DNA of 64,000 nt. Source: Brasenia schreberi (Eukaryota; Streptophyta; Magnoliopsida; Nymphaeales; Cabombaceae). This document shows positions 1 to 13,200 of the stretch, piece by piece. Location of the stretch: assembly GCA_036023115.1 (NCBI GenBank), contig JAYKKT010000037.1, positions 4,726,501-4,790,500 of the forward strand, in the 5' to 3' direction. The notes beneath the pieces were generated by a model, which saw only the letters and a list, made by a program, of their open reading frames with translations, did not search any database and was not told where the DNA came from. Each line of letters begins with the position of its first letter. Position 1 is the first letter of the stretch. Position numbers and translations under genes: made by a program.

Positions 1-189
1 TGTAGTGAACTAAAACAACTAAGGACGAAAGTGGATGTCTTGAGCTGTAATGGTGCATAATGCATCAGCACATGAGAGCTAGTGAGAGATTCATAGCTTA
101 ACTAGAATAAGAGTTGGCTTGAACCTGATCTAAACAGGATTGTCCAATGAGAAATTTCCAGCTTTTCATGTCACAAGATTACTGAATAA
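1..189. other. No recognised feature
   Basis: AT-rich sequence at the window edge with no long open frame. It may belong to the 5' side of the decayed LINE that becomes recognisable just downstream, but I cannot align it with confidence. Confidence 0.3.
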
Positions 190-1830
190 GAAGCTTGACT
201 AAAAAGGGGTGAAAGAGATAATTTTAAGACAAATAAGGTTGGAGAAAGGAAAATGAAGGACTTTACTCATGTTAGAGCATAAAAATGAGGATGAGAGAGT
301 TCTTGTAGTAAGCAAGGATATCAATCATAGATAAGAACAAGAGAATCATTTTCATAAGCCTTTGACTACAGATACTAATATGAATTGAGGAAAGCTGTAA
401 ACTCAGGAGCTTATATAAACTGTGATTTCTGTGAACACATTCATAGGAATGAAGTGAAAGGGACTCTTAAACTTATAAATCTGGTATATCTCTGGGACCA
501 AATTGTATTCTCACTGAAGCATGAAACATTTAGAGGGAGTTAGGTAACAATTGACTTCAAAGATTATTTAGTGCCATTTAAATGGACAAAGAATGGCGGA
601 AGAGTAGAGTGATACTCATTTACAAAGAACAAAAGACATATTACAAATTGTGCAAATTTTCAGGGTGTAAGTTTAATGAGTCATACAATGATATTATAGA
701 AAGTTATTAAAGGAAGGTTGAGACAAGTATCTAGTATAATAAAAAGACAATTTGGATTTCTGCTAGGAAGATCTACTAATAAAGCTATTAACTTATTGAG
801 ACACTTAATGGAACACTTTAGAGTAAATAAGAAAAACTTGCACATCGTATTTATTGGTTTAGACTTAGAGAAGACCTATGATAGATACCTTTGAAGAGTT
901 TTAGAGTAGAAAGGTAATCTTTAACTCAAGCAAAATTATAAATGACATATATGTTGATGCAAAAACATGTGTTAGGACTCATCAATAAATTACCGATTTC
1001 TTAAAAGTTAATATTGCATTACATCAAGAGTTAGCAACAAGCCCATAATTCACTTGTTATGGATGAGTTAATGAAATACGTTAATGATGAAATACTCATG
1101 GTGAATGTTATTTTCATATGGTAATATAATGGGGGATTAGTCAAAGAAACAAGTTTACAAAGAACTTGAATTGTGAAGAGAGACATTAGAAACAAAGGGT
1201 TTTCAACTTAATAAAATGAAGACGGAATATATAGAGTACATGTTTGACAATTTTGTTGAAACATATGATATAAAAGTTAAAATTGGTAAACATTGCATCC
1301 TTCAAAAGAATAACTTTAAGAATTTAGCATAAGCTTTTAAGGTAGATGGAAAAATTGATGGAGATATTATACATAGGATTAACATAAATTCCTATAAATT
1401 GGCTAAAATAGAGAGGTGCTTCTGGCGTTTGCTGTGATGAAAAGATAGCACCAAAGATGAAAGGTATATATTGTAAAACAATAATTGCACCAGTAACATT
1501 ATCGTGATAAGTGGTGGACATGAAATCATCAGTATGTGTAAAAGATGTCTGCAATTAAAATATTGAGGTGGATATGCGGCCGAAACAAGAGAAGACATTA
1601 TCTGAAATGATGTCAATAGAGAAAAAAATTGGGTAGCACCTATAAAGATAAGATGAGAGTGACACGTTTAAGATGGTTTGTATATATAAAGAAGGGAACA
1701 AATGAAGCTCTGGTAAAGTGTGAGAAAATAGACAATAAATACTTTAAAAATATAGAGAAGAAGACCGCAAAGGTCTTGGAAAGAAATTAAACATGATATA
1801 GTTTTTTGGAGATAACTATTGATAAGGAAA
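190..1830 (+). mobile_element. Decayed RTE-type LINE, RT region to C-terminus
   Basis: Broken plus-strand frames match the better-preserved LINE copies in this window in the same order. A stretch near 255-350 corresponds to the linker reading '[18 protein letters not shown]' in the intact copies. The RT core follows at about 660-1110 (framework of '[16 protein letters not shown]', then the '[13 protein letters not shown]' region). The C-terminal '[15 protein letters not shown]'-like region lies near 1570-1660. Many stops and small indels make it non-coding. It is the most diverged LINE copy here and so probably the oldest insertion. The EN domain and the usual GTTGTT tail are not recognisable. 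Confidence 0.75.
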
Positions 1831-2561
1831 GGACCAGCCTATCCGGAGTCGGACCTAACACCAGAACCGAAGGTTCCAACTTCTGGTTGGCCTTCTTTTT
1901 TGAACTTTTATTCTTTTGGGTAGTTTCTAATCGTTTAGAAATCAAACTGAAACTCGAACCGGATTGATTGGTTCAAGGTTCTACGAGAACCGTAACAGGC
2001 AGTTTGGAACCATCGGTTCCAATTTACCAAGAGCAGACGTGCCTACGAAAAGATAATTGAAACTTCACACCCAGAGCGTTAGTTCAACGGGCAAGGCGCT
2101 TTGACTCCCACGGGGTGCATGTGTGTGTCAGGCTTCGGCCTCTTTGTAACCGAAAAGAAAAAGGAGAGACAGTTGAAACTTTCTTACAAGCACAAAACCT
2201 TGTCGACAACGCAAAAGGGTATTATATGAGCCCGCTGTCAAGAACCCATATCATACAAACTAAGCCACATACTCCATTCATTCAATAACACAGAAACAAC
2301 CAAATTAGACCAGCACCCCGTGGCGAAAAGAAAAACTGGTCAAATGATGCAGTTTTCAACAAGAGATCCAATAGCTTATAGAACTCCCACTGCTTGAATC
2401 GGTTAGCCAAGATCGATAGAAAAATTGGATTTCATGCAATACAACAGAGGCGAAAAGTTATCACAGATGCAAACAAAATAGTTTATCAGTATCACATGCA
2501 ATGACAAAGTTAAGAATGAAGCAACAAAACTGATTTAAATGGCAAAAGTACTCCAACTTAC
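1831..2561. other. Intergenic or intronic stretch with degenerate repeats
   Basis: No coding region recognised. Bases 1850-2030 are rich in 'gaaccggttc'-like words that recur at 3160-3300 and 36880-36985, which suggests a decayed dispersed repeat. Bases 2070-2165 ('agagcgttagttcaacggg', then 'cttcggcctc') resemble 3815-3930 and could be the 5' part of a tRNA-derived SINE. If the protease fragment to the right is part of a live gene, this stretch would be intron. Confidence 0.35.
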
Positions 2562-2874
2562 TAGCTGACCCGAAGCTGGATCAACATTGACGAAGATCCC
2601 AACTCCCAGCAAGTTACTCTCCATTATCGGTGCAGCTTGGTTTCGGTTTCAAATCCATTCAAGAACCAAATATTGTTCCATATAAAAAATGGAGGGCCCT
2701 AATGAGAGGCACACTAGAGGAGCACAAACAAATCACAACTAACCTTTGTGCTGATGATTCTAGTGAATGGATCCCCGAGAGTTGAAAGTATGCCCTTGAT
2801 TTTACTGTACGCTGCATCCGCTGTTTTGAGTGGGAACACCTCCACCATCGTCTGCTGCAGTTTCATGTCCCAAT
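2562..2874 (-). pseudogene. Carboxyl-terminal processing protease (CtpA-like) fragment
   Basis: Two exon-like blocks. Block 1 (2874-2744) has an AG acceptor and GTTAGT donor and reads 'DWDMKLQQTMVEVFPLKTAD' followed by 'AAYSKIKGILSTLGDPFTRI'. This is the characteristic segment before the PDZ domain of plant thylakoid CtpA proteases, which mature the D1 protein of photosystem II. Block 2 (about 2625-2562, GTAAGT donor) reads 'NLLGVGIFVNVDPASGQL', matching the start of the PDZ region. The expected residues joining the two blocks are not in frame. No upstream exon (transit peptide, N-terminal helices) is visible before AUG5, and no downstream PDZ or catalytic Ser/Lys exon is found in 1-2560. I read it as a gene fragment. 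A gene whose remaining exons lie beyond the left edge is the alternative. Confidence 0.6.
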
Positions 2875-4290
2875 CTGTGTACATACATATGCATTCATAA
2901 CCACATCAGTAATGCATGTAATACAGGGTTGGCGAATGGACCGAGACAAGTTCAACTTGTCCCCAGATAGCTAGTCCCTGGCTCGTCGACGTTTGGTTCG
3001 TTAAACCATCCAAGCTGAACATGCAAGACAAGGTACACGCAGCTCGGTTTGGCTCGTGAAAACTTGTTGTATGGCGTTTTGATTGTTACCTAAAACTTAC
3101 CCCGAGACAATAGAGGATTTAAGGTAAATGAAGTGCCATTTTGGTTAGGGTACTGTGACATGGCTGGTTGAACCGGTTCCGTAGTTTCAATTTGAATCGA
3201 ACAGAGCGAAGAATCGATTGAAACTGAAACCAGTCAAACCAAACCTAAAATATTCTCTATGAAACCGAAATCAGGTCAAAACTGGAAGCAACAGTTCCAA
3301 AAATATTGCTTCCATTTTTTAATATTTTTTTTTAATTTAAAAACTTCAATATCTGAGACTAATCGACTGCAATGGGCTCCAAGAGGTGGCTCTAATAAGA
3401 TGGACCCAATCTACCACCTGACTTGAGCTGCTCGACCTGATTCTTCTAAAGCTAATTCATGTTCGACTCATAAACCGAACGAGCTAAATCCGAGCAGCAA
3501 GCAGCTCGTTAAAGCTAATGAGAAGTATATAGTGGAGTTCATCTGTGCTCAGCTTCATTTGGTTCGTTTAGTTGTATTAAGCTCGCCTAACTCATCCTCG
3601 GCTCAGCTAAGCTCGAACGCTTCCCCATGTTTGACCGCATTGGTTACCTACTTCAGTATCTGGACGAATCCGTGTCGTCACGGTGCCGTGTCTGTGTCCC
3701 GTTCATCAACGAAACAAACCAGAGGAGCGAAAATCGGATCGCGATACCCAAGAACAAAACTCGCACGATTACCTCACGCGTCCGTGACGCAGGGAACGCG
3801 ACGGTGAGCGACTCGTTCCCGCAATCAGAGCGTTAGCTCGCCGGTGGGGGTGCTTCGGCGCCCACTCCCAGGTGGCAAGCTCGATTTTCGAGGGACAGAA
3901 GGTTAGGCTTCGGCCTCCCGTTGTGACCAAAACAAAAAAAATCACTTCCCGATCCATAGAATCCAAGAAACACCAAATGACAGGTCTGCGAATGCCTTCC
4001 AAACCTGCCGATTTAGCACAAGTTCATCTTGCCTTGAAAAATCACGAACTACACAAACATTAATGATTTAATATACAAGATTACTTACCAATTCTTGTTT
4101 GGTTCAAGCAATTCTAGCAGCCCTTAAGCAAGGTCTCGAGATCGAATCTAGTGAATGGAGCAAACCAGCGCAGGGAAAGTTTTGCCCTCATAGCCGGTAG
4201 ATCCAGCTCGCACTGGATTAGTCGGAGTCCATTGGGCTTGCAGATACAGATTCGGGCGGTGTACTTCAACCAAAAAAAGTACGAATCTGT
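2875..4290. other. Intergenic region 3' of AUG5
   Basis: No gene recognised. 3160-3300 repeats 'gaaccggttc' words. 3420-3620 is rich in 'agctcg' words typical of degenerate plant repeats. 3815-3930 resembles 2070-2165, and 4118-4285 is a separate SINE-like unit. The 3' UTR and poly(A) site of the minus-strand AUG5 gene should lie at the right end, but no single signal can be assigned. Confidence 0.35.
4118..4285 (+). repeat. Possible SINE 3' portion
   Basis: The stretch has a 'gagatcgaatct' box-B-like start, the phrase 'ggattagtcggagtcc', then 'gggcttgcagata' and a short A-rich end (4271-4277). This layout is common in tRNA-derived plant SINEs. No clear target-site duplication was found, so the call rests on general resemblance only. 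Confidence 0.3.
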
Positions 4291-7200
4291 TCATGAGAGC
4301 GCCTTGCCATAAAAAGGTGTTTGAAGCTGCTTAACATGATTCACCCAGGCTGCTACATTTTGGCCATCCACAGTTATCCAATCAACTACTGTTGCAGCCG
4401 GTTGTTCCCACCACTCATCAACCTGCACATTTTTGCACACGAACGAAATGCACCAGTGCTTGTTAAGTACCACAATACAGTTGAGCATCGCCGAAAAGTT
4501 AAACAGGAGAACACATAATATGCCAACGTGATGACTACAACAGAAGATTGGTTTTCAACCATCTAGTTTTATTGGTCAGAACGAAAAACACAGGCACACA
4601 ATAATCACTTATTGAGATCGGAAGACACTTTGCGAATAAAATCACAAAAAGATGAATATGATTTCACACAGACAAAAGAGCGTGCTGTTGCTTTGTAATA
4701 GTCACATACCAAACCTCTCACGCGTTTGCAGTCTTCCAAGCATTTATGAGCATTCCACACTGCATTCTTAAGTTCTGGAAGCCATTTCTCAGTCACAGTC
4801 TTTTCTTGCCCTGAAGCTAAAGCGACACTGAAGCCAGTGGTCCTGAGAGATCCAAAACATGAAAGAAAGTTCGATCAGTGTCCCAACTAAACGAAGCAAA
4901 GCAGATTAAAGACAGAAGCAGAAACTCATGCAAATGAAAATCATTATGCAGGGAACATCTGACCTCTCATATTCTTGTTTTGCCCGGTGTGCATGAGTCA
5001 GCAATGAACGCCCACTATCAACAAGATCCTGGTGTATGTGGACTCGGTTAATTGCATTTGACAGATTCTCTAGAACACTAGCCTCAGAACCTCGAAGTTT
5101 CAAGAAGGATTCAAGTGATTCTAGTACAGATGCTAATGCAGCATCTGAGCCTTCCAGGCCTGCATGGTGTGGATATATTATTGATCACATGTAACACTTG
5201 CATGCTGCGATATATAGCATATTTACACACATCGCAGAAAGGCAACCTGAGTGGTACTGAAGAGCAGCAGAAACACGACAAATAGATGGAATTGATGATG
5301 GATCTCGTAAACCAGCTCTTGCAGTTAATAAAGCAGCATTCTTTTCTGCAGCTGCAAATGCTTCAGGTCCTGCAGATCCAGAAACTCCCATGGACTCCAA
5401 AAGAGCCTAATGAAAGAAAATATAAGTATATATATCCATGACCTAGATAATAAATGATTATTGAGAAAGTGCCTACTATGTCCTGTGCATCGGAAAAACC
5501 AAGCATCTGTAGCTTCAAGACGTCAATCAACGAACATATGTGTAATAAAACAATGATCGTACTTAGGAGATGAAAGATACCGGAAACAGTATGTACTCAT
5601 AATCAACAGTCTGCAATCAGGTAGCCACTAAAAGACCTAGTCAGGTTATAGGAGGGAACCTGTCAGTTGGCATAGGTGGTTAGCTACAAAGGTGGGGCAG
5701 CCTAGTCAGCCTGCCTTTCTTTATCTTTTAACCGGCATTATGCCCATGTCCTGTTCATGGATTGGTACTTCCCGTTACGACCAATCATAAATTAGTTGCC
5801 ATCCATTTTTCTCAACAACAACAACTAGGCCTTTTCCCATATTAGACGGGATCGCCTACATGGATTCTTTGTTTCTACAGATCCCTATCGTGTGCCATGT
5901 TAGCAGTTAACTCAGTTAACTCACAATAAGCTAGATCATTCTTTATTATTTCTTTCCAATACTTTTGTGGTCGCCCTCTACCACTTTTAATACTTTCCAA
6001 ATTTAGTTTTCTTAACCTTCTTACAGGTTCTTCTTTTGATCTTCTTTCTATATGTCCAAACCATCTTAAACTATATTCTCTCATTTTATCCTCTATTGGT
6101 GTCACTCCTAATTTGTTTCTAATAACCTCATTATGTATACGGTCTTTTCTTGTATGACTACTCATCCATCTCAACATCTTCATTTCTGTCAGACATCTTT
6201 TGTACATGTTGATGATTAACTGCGCAACACTCAGAACAATAAAACATGGCAGGCCTAATTGTTGCTTTATAATATTTACTTGTTAACTTTAATGGTATCT
6301 TCTTATCACAAAGAATACCTTATGCTCCTCTCCATTTTAAACAACCGACATTAATTCTATGTGTAACATCTCCATAAATTCTTCCATCACTCTGAAAAAT
6401 TGACCCCTAGGTATTTAAAACTTTCCTTTTGGGGAATGCAATGTGTGTCAATTTTCATTTCTACGTCCTCTGAGGTAACCAAATGATCAAACTTACATTC
6501 CATATATTCTGGCTTTGTTCTACTAAGTCAGAGGCCTTTGCTTTCTAATGTTTCTCTCCAAAGTTCCAATTTTCTATTAACTTTTTCCTTAGACTACTCC
6601 ACTAATACAATGTCATCTGCAAATAACATACACTAAGGTACTTCATCTTGAATATGTTGTGTTAACTCATCAATCACCATTATAAATAAGTATGGACTTA
6701 AAGTTGATCCTTGATGTAACCCAATATTAACTTCAAAGAAGTATGTCGTTCCTTCATGAGTCCTCACACATGTTTTTGCACCATCATACATGTCTCTTAT
6801 AAGGTTAATATATGTTAATGGGATACCTCTTTTTTCCAAAGTTCTCCAAAGAACCTCCCTTGGTACCCTTTCATAAGCTTTTTCTAGATCAATAAATATC
6901 ATGTGAATGTCTTTCTTTTTTGCTCTAAAATGTTCCATAAGACGTCTCAAAAGGTAAATTGCTTCTATAGTAGATCTGTCTGGCATGAATCCAAATTGAT
7001 TCTCTGTAGTACTTGATACTTATCTTAACCTACGTTTGATAATTCTTTCCCATAATTTCATAGTATGGCTCATTAACTTGATACCTCGATAATTCGCACA
7101 ATTTTGAATGTCTTCCTTGTTCTTATATATGGGTATACATGTACTTGCTCTCCATTCCTCGGGCATCTTTTGGTTTTTCCATATTTCATTAAATAGTCTT

Positions 7201-10200
7201 GTGAGCCAAGTGATTCCTATTTCTCCTAGTATTTTCCAAACTTCTATAGGAATATTATCTCGTCTTACAGATTTACCACCCTTCATATGGTTAAGAGCCT
7301 CTTTGACTTCATTCTTTTGAATACATTGGTAGAAATTATGGTTTATATACTTTTCTGATTTGACTAACTCTCCTAAGCTAATACTAACATCTTTATTTTC
7401 ATTAAAAAGATTATAAAATATATAAAATAGTTTTTCCATCTATTCCTTATATCATCATTTGCCACTAGAATTTTTTCATCCTCGTCTTTGATGCATCTGA
7501 CATAATTAAGATCTTTAGTTTTCTTATCTCTAGCCCTAGCTATTCTAAAAATATCTCTTTCACCCTCTTTTGAGTTGAGTTTTTTATATAAGTCCTCCCA
7601 AATTTTAGCTTTTGCTTCACTCACGGCCTTTTTCGCTTCCTTCTTTCCTTTCTTATAACTTATAAGCCTCTAAAGTTTCACTAGTTTTCTTAGCATAATG
7701 TAATTTGTAACGTGCCCTCTTTGCCTTGATTTTATTTTGTACTACTTCACTCCACCACCAAGCTTCCTTTTGTGCCGGTACACCTCCCTTAGATACCCCT
7801 AACACATCTTTCACCACTTTCCTAATATGTATAGCCATATTGTTCCACATATCACAAGGTGTACCAACATAATTCCAAACATCTCCTTAAATATATCTTC
7901 TTTCTCGCTTTTGAGGTTCCACCATTTAGTCTGAATAGCTCGATGCACTCTTTTCCTCTTTGTCCGTTTTTTTATTTGTAAATCCATAACTAAAAGTCGA
8001 TGTTGGGTGGTTAAGCTTTCTCCTGGAATTACCTTGTAATCTTTACAACACACTATCTTTTTTTTCTACAAATAAAGTAATCAATTTATGTTTGTGATAA
8101 GCCACTCTTATAAGTAATCAAATGTTCATCTCATTTTTTAAAGATTGTATTGACTATAAAGAGATCAAATGCTATAGCAAAATTTAAAATCTCCCTACCT
8201 TCCTCATTTATATCCCCAAAACCAAAGTTTCCATGAATCCCTTGATATCCTAATGCCTCTTTACCGACTTGTCCCTCCTAAACAAATCATCTTCCTTTGT
8301 GGAATCTTTTGAAACACCTTATCTAACTCTTCCCAAAAAGCTGTCTTTATACTATCTTCTAGTCTTACTTGGGGTGCGTAAGCACAAACTATATTCAAAA
8401 CCTCTGCTCCTAACACTAATTTCAACGCCATGATTCGGTCATATCGTTGTATATCTACTACACTATCCTTTAAATATTTATTTATGATAATACTAACTCC
8501 GTTTCGAGCCTTTTCTTTACCTGAGTACCATAATTTAAAACCATTATCCTCTATCTCCTTTGTTTTTTCTTCAACCCATTTTGTCTCTTGCAAACATAGA
8601 ATATGAATCTTCTCTGAATCATAGTATCTACCACCTCTATTAGCTTACCGGATAATGTTCCGATATTCCAAGAACCAATATGAATCTTATTATCTAGGAC
8701 TAGCTTCCTTACCCCCCACATCCGTCCATAGTCAAAATTCAAAGACCCTCTCTGAAATTTTTTCACTACATTCGGGCGGCAATGTAGCGAGACTAACTTC
8801 TTTACCCACACCCGTCCATGATGTGGGAACAATTGATTCACTACATTGCGAAAATTGATTCACTACATTCGGGCGAAAATGTAGTGGCCCTTGCTTACTT
8901 CTTACTGCATTCGGGCTCTGTAGCACGTCGCTAGGCGGGCCACCCCAAAGCAATGCTCATAATTTTTGTAATCCATGTTATAAAAATCCGATAAAGTTTT
9001 ACGCTGGCTGTCGAAAGCCTAGCACAACCCTTTTCCTTTATTTGGGCTTGGGATCGGCAATGCAAGGGTGGTCCCTTACATGGGCGGAGTTAGTTGCCAT
9101 CCATTTTTCTATTAAGATAAAAAACACTCACCTAAGTAAGCCCCATGTAGTATGGGAAAAGGCTTAGTTGTTATAGAAGACACTAACCCAGTATAAGTTT
9201 AAGGTAGATTTTAAAGTACAACATAAAGCATGAAGTTTTCTTCATTTAACTAATTATTCTATACATGTGTGCATCCCCTACCCCCCTCATAATTTTGGTT
9301 CACGCTCACATCTGCATTCATACTCACATAACATAGTCAGCCGGAAATTTTTGAGATTGACCAGGTAACTTTGTAGAGTCAGTTACTCTGCGGAATATTT
9401 AGATCGAAACAAAGTTATATGTCAAGGAAGCAGGAAGCAAAACAAGCAAGCTGAATCAGAAATAAGTGTATCTTGAAAATGGAATGAAGCAATAAAAGAG
9501 AAACTAAAAACAATAATGTTGAATGAGAATCAAAATTGAAACTACATCAGAAGGAATACAAGAATCCGATTGGGCAGATAGGAATCAAACAAGAGAAAAA
9601 GGAAGTGATTCTGTAGCAAAACTTTTGGAAAAAAGTAAGGAGCATTCAGAATCTTATTAAATAATGGGAAGTGCGCTTGAAGCCTTGTTGTAGCACAAGG
9701 GAAGCTAAAGCTTGATCTAAAGCAGGAAAAAGCGTGATTCTCACTCTCAGAGATAGCTTCCCCCATAACTTTCCAAGACAACTCCTTCCTTCTAAAGCAT
9801 GTTTCTTCTTGTACTTAACGCTTTCATATCGCTGACATAGTCAGCCGGAAGCTTTTGAGATTGACCAGGTAACTTCGTAGAATCAGTTACTCTATGCGGA
9901 ATATTTAGATCGAAACAAGGTTATATGCCAAGGAAGCAGGAAGCAAAACAAGCAAGCTGAATCAGAAATAAGTGTATCTTGAAAATGGAATGAAGCAATA
10001 AAAGAGAAACTAAAAACAATAATGTTGAATGAGAATCAAAACTGAAACTACATCAGAAGGAATGCAAGAATCCAATTGGGCAGATAGGAATCAAACAAGA
10101 GAAAAAGGAAGGAAGTGATTCTGTAGCAAAACTTTTGGAAAAATTAAGGAGCATTCAGAATCTTATTAAATAATGGGAAGTGCACTTGAAGCCTTGCTGT

Positions 10201-13200
10201 AGGACAAGGGAAGCTAAAGCTTGATCTAAAGCAGGAAAAAGCATGATTCTCACTCTCAGAGATAGCTTCCCCCATAACTTTCCAAGACAACTCCTTCCTT
10301 CTAAAGCATGTTTCTTCTTGTACTTAATGCTTTCATATCGCTGACATAGTCAGCCGGAAGTTTTTGAGATTGACCAGGTAACTTCATAGAATCAGTTACT
10401 CTCTGCGGAATATTTAGATCGAAACAAGGTTATATGTCAAGGAAGCAGGAAGCAAAACAAGCAAGCTGAATCAGAAATAAGTGTATCTTGAAAATGGAAT
10501 GAAGCAATAAAAGAGAAACTAAAAACAATAATGTTGAATGAGAACCAAAACTGAAACTACATCAGAAGGAATGCAAGAATCCGATTGGGCAGATAGGAAT
10601 CAAACAAGAGAAAAAGGAAGTGATTCTGTAGCAAAACTTTTGGAAAGAATTAAGGAGCATTCAGAATCTTATTAAATAATGGGAAGTGCGCTTGAAGCCT
10701 TGTTGTAGCACAAGGGAAGCTAAAGCAGGAAAAAGCGTGATTCTCACTCTCAGAGATAGCTCCCCCCATAACTTTCCAAGACAACTCCTTCCTTCTAAAG
10801 CATGTTTCTTCTTGTACTTAATGTTTTCATATCGCTGGTTTGATAGAAAAAATAGTCCAGTAGAGCTAATATAGTTTTCCAAAAATGTTATGAAATTAAG
10901 CACAATAAACCTAAGCAAACATCATTAAGTTTTTCAGTCCCCTGCAGAGAAAATAAGACAAAACCACAGAACTTCAAGCTCACCTAAAGGTAACATACAC
11001 AAGTTAAAAGCGTGATATGCATGTAAAAAGAAAAAAAGAATATACGGATTTAGAGCAGTTAACGCAGCTACAATAAAGCAGGATAACCACAAAACTAATG
11101 GAAATTTCAGACCTGTGGGGTTGAGGGCAGCATGTAGAGCCTATTATCAGGACTTACACCAAAGGCAGACACCTCTTTCTCGATAAGATCCTTGGCACCA
11201 CAAGATTTTTCTGCAACTGTTTTACAAGCAGGAATAATGGTACGGAAGGCATAATGCTTTGCAGCTGCTGGCTGCTGGGTCCAAAATGCAGCTGCATCCT
11301 AAAAAAAATTGCAAAATCATGTAATATATATACATACATGTACATATTCAGACAACTGGAAAGTGTGGAATGACACAACAAGAAATATCACATGCTACTA
11401 ATGTCTATGGAATAAAAAAGAAGAAGAAGAACAACAACAACAACAACTAAGCCTTTTTCCATACTAGACGGGGTCGGCTACATGGATTCTTTGTTTCCAC
11501 AGATCCCTATCGTGTGCCATGTTAGCACTTAACTCCCAATAAGCTAGATCATTCTTTATTGTTTCTTTCCAACACTTTTGTGGTTGTCCTCTAGCTCTTT
11601 TAATACTTTCCAAATTTAGTTTTTCTAACCTTCTTACAGGTTCTTCTTTTGATCTTCTTTCTATATGTCCAAACCATCTCAAACGATGTTCTCTCATTTT
11701 ATCCGGTATTGGTGCCACTCCTAATTTGTTTCTAATAACCTCATTATGTATACGGTCTTTTCTTGTATGACCACTCATCCATCTCAACATCTTCATTTCT
11801 GTCACAGACATCTTTTGTACATGTTGATGATTAACTGCCCAACACTTAGAACCATAAAACATGGCAGACCTAATTGCTGCTCTACAATATTTACCTTTTA
11901 ACTTTAATGGTATCTTCTTATCACAAAGAATACCTGATGCTCCTCTCCATTTTAACCAACCAGCATTAATTCTATGTGTAACATCTCCATCAATTCTTCC
12001 ATCACTCTGAAAAATTGACCCTAGGTATTTAAAACTTTCTTTTTGGGGAATGCAATGTGTGTCAATTTTAATTTCCATGTCCTTTGAAGTAACCAAATGA
12101 TCAAACTTACATTCCATATATTCTGTCTTTGTTCTACTAAGTCGGAGGCCTTTGCTTTCTAATGTTTCTCTCCATAGTTCCAATTTTCTATTAACTTTTT
12201 CCTTAGACTCCTCCACTAATACAATGTCATCTGCAAATAACATACACCAAGGTACTTCATCTTGAATATGTTTTGTTAACTCATCCATCACCATTATAAA
12301 TAAGTATGGACTTAAAGTTGATCCTTGATGTAACCCAATATTAACTTCAAAGAAGTCTGTCGTTCCTTCATGAGTCCTCACACATATTTTTGCACCATCA
12401 TACATGTCTCTTATAAGGTTAATATATGTCAATGGGATACCTCTTTTTAACAAAGTTCTCCAAAGAACCTCCCTCGGTACCCTATCATAAGCTTTTATAG
12501 ATCAATAAATATCATGTGAAGGTCGTTCTTTTTTGCTCTAAAATGTTCCATAAGACGTCTCAAAAGGTGAATCGCTTCAATAGTAGATCTGCCTAGAATG
12601 AATCCAAATTGGTTCTCTGTTGTACTTGATACTTGTCTTAACCTACATTCAATAATTCTTTCCCATAATTTCATAGTATGACTCATTAACTTGATACCTC
12701 GATAATTCGCACAATTTTGAATGTCTCCCTTGTTCTTATATATGGGTATAAGTGTACTTGCTCTCCATTCCTCGGGCATCTTTTGACTTTTTCATATTTC
12801 ATTAAATAGTCTTGTGAGCCAAGTGATTCCTATTTCTCCTAGTATTTTCCAAACTTCTATAGGAATATTATCTGGTCCTACCGATTTACCACCCTTCATA
12901 TGTTTAAGAGCCTCTTTTACTTCATTCTTTTGAATACGTCGGTAGAAATTGTGGTTTATATACTTTTCTAACTTAGCTAAATCTCCTAAACTAATACTAA
13001 CATCTTTATTTTCATTAAAAAGATTATAAAAATAGTTTTTCCATCTATTTCTTATATCATCATTTGCCACTAAAATTTTTTCATCCTCATCTTTTATGCA
13101 TCTAACATAATTAAGATCTTTAGTTTTCTTATCTCTAGCCCTAGCTCTCCTAAAAATATCTCTTTCACCCTCTTTTGAGTTGAGTTTTTTTTATATAAGT

